From contig NZ_LKTM01000090.1 in the NCBI RefSeq assembly GCF_001417955.2, forward strand, positions 22,492 through 86,491: DNA of 64,000 nt, written 5' to 3'. Numbering within the stretch: position 1 is the first letter of the stretch; each line of letters starts with the position of its first letter. Position numbers and translations under genes: made by a program. The stretch is from Mycobacterium gordonae. GTDB taxonomy: Bacteria; Actinomycetota; Actinomycetes; Mycobacteriales; Mycobacteriaceae. Below, piece by piece: positions 62,261-64,000 of this stretch. Below the pieces are notes generated by a model. That model did not search any database. It saw nothing but the letters and a program-made list of their open reading frames with translations, and was not told the origin of the DNA.

Positions 62261-63457
62261 ATGGCAGACAACGCGCTCGGCGCCCTCGGGCATGCCCTGG
62301 CCCTGACCGGTTCGATGACGTGGGAGATCCTGTGGGCGCTGATCCTGGGATTCGCACTGTCCGCGGTCGTACAGGCGGTGGTGCGTCGCTCGACGATCGT
62401 CGGACTGCTGGGCGACGACCGGCCCCGGACCTTGGCCATCGCGGCCGGACTCGGCGCGGCGTCGTCGTCGTGCTCCTATGCCGCGGTGGCGCTCGCCAGG
62501 TCGCTGTTTCGCAAGGGCGCCAACTTCACCGCCGCCATGGCGTTCGAGATCGGCTCCACCAACCTGGTGGTGGAGTTGGGCATCATCTTGGCGCTGTTGA
62601 TGGGCTGGCAGTTCACCGCTGCCGAGTTCGTCGGCGGGCCGTTGATGATCATCGTCCTGGCGCTGCTGTTCCGGCTGTTCGTGCGCCAGCGGCTGATCAA
62701 CGCCGCGCGCGAGGAAGCCGAGAAAGGCGTGGCCGGCTCGATGGAAGGCCATGCGGCCATGGACATGTCGATCCAGGGTGACGGTTCGTTCTGGAGCCGG
62801 CTGATCTCCGGGCGGGGGTTCACGTCGGTGTCGCACGTGTTCGTCATGGAGTGGCTGGCGATTCTGCGTGACCTGGTCATCGGGTTGCTCATCGCGGGCG
62901 CGATCGCGGCGTGGGTGCCCGAAACCTTCTGGCAGGACTTCTTTTTGACCAATCACCCGACCTGGTCAGTGGTGTGGGGGCCGATCGTCGGGCCGTTCGT
63001 GGCGATCGTGTCGTTTGTCTGCTCGATCGGCAACGTGCCGCTCGCCGCGGTGTTGTGGAACGGCGGCATCAGTTTCGGCGGGGTCATTGCGTTCATCTTC
63101 GCCGACCTGCTGATCCTGCCGATTCTGAACATCTACCGTAAGTACTACGGCACCAGGATGATGCTGACGCTGCTCGCCACCTTTTACGCCGCGATGGTGG
63201 TAGCCGGGTATCTGGTCGAATTGATCTTCGGCACAGCGGGTCTCATTCCCAGTCAGCGCAATGCCATGGTGATGTCGTCCGGGATCAGCTGGAACTACAC
63301 GACCTGGCTGAACATCATCTTCCTGGTGATCGCCGCTGTGCTGGTGGCCCGGTTCTTCACCTCGGGCGGGATGCCCATGCTGCGCATGATGGGTGGGTCG
63401 CCCGAGGCCGAGCATGAGCACGGCGGGCACGGCGGGCACGGGGCGGGGTGCCACTGA
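62261..63457 (+). CDS. Copper-responsive permease (Rv2963 type, DUF318/ArsP family)
   Basis: Integral membrane protein of 398 aa in the two-domain permease family that includes ArsP/DUF318. Each half has a helix bundle (ILWALILGFALSAVVQAVV ... AAGLGAASSSCSYAAVALARSLF, and GPIVGPFVAIVSFVCSIGNVPLAAVLWNGG), and each bundle contains a Cys next to Ser/Gly-rich turns. The central loop has Met/His residues (MEGHAAMDMS), and the tail ends GMPMLRMMGG...EHEHGGHGGHGAGCH, a likely soft-metal binding site. With the CsoR/RicR-type operator this suggests a role in copper handling, probably efflux or detoxification. The substrate is not proven. Confidence 0.9.
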   Translation: MADNALGALGHALALTGSMTWEILWALILGFALSAVVQAVVRRSTIVGLLGDDRPRTLAIAAGLGAASSSCSYAAVALARSLFRKGANFTAAMAFEIGSTNLVVELGIILALLMGWQFTAAEFVGGPLMIIVLALLFRLFVRQRLINAAREEAEKGVAGSMEGHAAMDMSIQGDGSFWSRLISGRGFTSVSHVFVMEWLAILRDLVIGLLIAGAIAAWVPETFWQDFFLTNHPTWSVVWGPIVGPFVAIVSFVCSIGNVPLAAVLWNGGISFGGVIAFIFADLLILPILNIYRKYYGTRMMLTLLATFYAAMVVAGYLVELIFGTAGLIPSQRNAMVMSSGISWNYTTWLNIIFLVIAAVLVARFFTSGGMPMLRMMGGSPEAEHEHGGHGGHGAGCH

Positions 63458-63490
63458 GTCAGCCCGCCTCGGGTGACTGAGTCCGTTCCC

Positions 63491-63569
63491 AGGTGTCACA
63501 TCTGTAACTTGAGATGAGTGGCACCAGGTTCCGAAAAGTGATATCGCCCGTGATATCAACACCTTTCGG
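63491..63569. terminator. Two successive inverted repeats after the permease
   Basis: First: AGGTGTCACATCT (63491-63503) with AGATGAGTGGCACC (63512-63525), imperfect. Second: CCGAAAAGTGATATC (63531-63545) with GATATCAACACCTTTCGG (63552-63569), with a loop of six and a few unpaired bases. They fill much of the 160 bp between the permease and the DUF222 gene and may end permease transcription, or mark the left edge of the 13E12-type element. Confidence 0.45.
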
Positions 63570-63617
63570 CCTTCGCGGCGATCCGGACTTGTCAGTGGCC
63601 CTCCATAGAATTGGGGT

Positions 63618-64000
63618 ATGACATCGAGTACGCGCGAGGAGATCATCGAGGTCTTCAACACACTCGACGCCGCTGTTGATCGCCTGTGTGACTTGACGTT
63701 CGACGCGCTCACCACCCCAGAGTTCCTGCGCGGCATGGAGCGCCTGGAAAAGGTGCACCGCCGGATGCGCACACCCCAGCACACGTTGATCAACCACCTC
63801 AAAACCCAGGCCACCGAGGAAGAACTCGGCGGCAAACTCCCCGCGGCGCTGGCCGAGCGCCTGCGGATCACCAAAGCCGACGCCAACCGGCGCATCGCCG
63901 AAGCCGACGACCTCGGCCAGCGCCGGGCGTTGACAGGCGAACCATTAGGGCCACTGTTGGGCGCGACCGCCGCCGCCCAACGCGAAGGTCTGATCGGTGA
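63618..64000 (+). CDS. DUF222 / 13E12-repeat family protein, partial (runs off the window)
   Basis: Open frame from the ATG at 63618 to the window end (127 codons seen). The sequence [40 protein letters not shown] and [20 protein letters not shown] is typical of the DUF222 N-terminal region of mycobacterial 13E12-repeat proteins, which usually end in an HNH endonuclease domain (outside this window). These are multicopy, recombination-prone genes, and some copies serve as prophage attachment sites. In M. tuberculosis the gene after Rv2963 is purU, so this is a different neighbour. Confidence 0.88.
   Translation, partial: MTSSTREEIIEVFNTLDAAVDRLCDLTFDALTTPEFLRGMERLEKVHRRMRTPQHTLINHLKTQATEEELGGKLPAALAERLRITKADANRRIAEADDLGQRRALTGEPLGPLLGATAAAQREGLIG

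Overview
The window is high-GC actinobacterial DNA from a slow-growing Mycobacterium of the M. tuberculosis / M. marinum / M. kansasii type. The gene order follows the M. tuberculosis interval from lepB (Rv2903c) to the copper-regulated permease Rv2963 almost gene for gene, and many proteins are recognisable at sequence level (LppW, DacB2, PknI, Ffh, FtsY, TesA, FadD26, PpsA-D, MmpL7, LppX). These orthology statements come from memory of the families and that gene order; no search was run.

Layout. Positions 1-6.2 kb: rnhB edge, lepB, rplS, lppW, then the trmD-rimM-khpA-rpsP ribosome/tRNA operon, a SnoaL-like protein and dacB2. 6.3-14.1 kb: a frameshifted cyclopropane/mycolate methyltransferase, a TetR regulator with a D-aminoacylase-type amidohydrolase, pknI, a second amidohydrolase and ffh. 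14.3-16.6 kb: a module I do not remember from M. tuberculosis at this site, made of two small membrane proteins, a histidine-rich polytopic membrane protein and an alpha/beta hydrolase. 16.7-31.8 kb: DEAD/DEAH helicase, glnD-glnB-amt (nitrogen), ftsY, smc, acyP, an OsmC-like protein, mutM, rnc, a DUF177 protein and sepIVA. 32.0-62.1 kb: the phthiocerol dimycocerosate (DIM/PDIM) locus. 62.2 kb to the end: a permease behind a textbook CsoR/RicR-type promoter-operator, then the start of a DUF222/13E12-family protein.

The most notable region is the DIM locus. tesA, fadD26 and ppsA-ppsD are open and translationally coupled over about 24 kb. The sixth gene is an in-frame chimera: the ketosynthase and first part of the acyltransferase of PpsE run directly into the C-terminal domain of the fatty-acyl-AMP ligase FadD28, and mmpL7 and lppX follow. 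This is what a deletion from inside ppsE to inside fadD28 would leave, removing the rest of ppsE, drrABC, papA5, mas and most of fadD28 (roughly 15 kb judged from M. tuberculosis gene lengths). The phenolic glycolipid block that lies between lppX and Rv2963 in M. tuberculosis is also absent; only a 181-bp promoter region remains. In addition the enoylreductase domain of PpsC has lost its cofactor loop and several segments without breaking frame, and 620 bp of the ppsA and ppsD acyltransferase regions are identical, a sign of gene conversion.

Together this suggests a lineage that can no longer make canonical DIM from this locus but still keeps four long PKS genes, a loading ligase, a thioesterase, an RND exporter and a lipid-carrier lipoprotein in frame. 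Either the loss is recent, or a shortened assembly line makes a different lipid.
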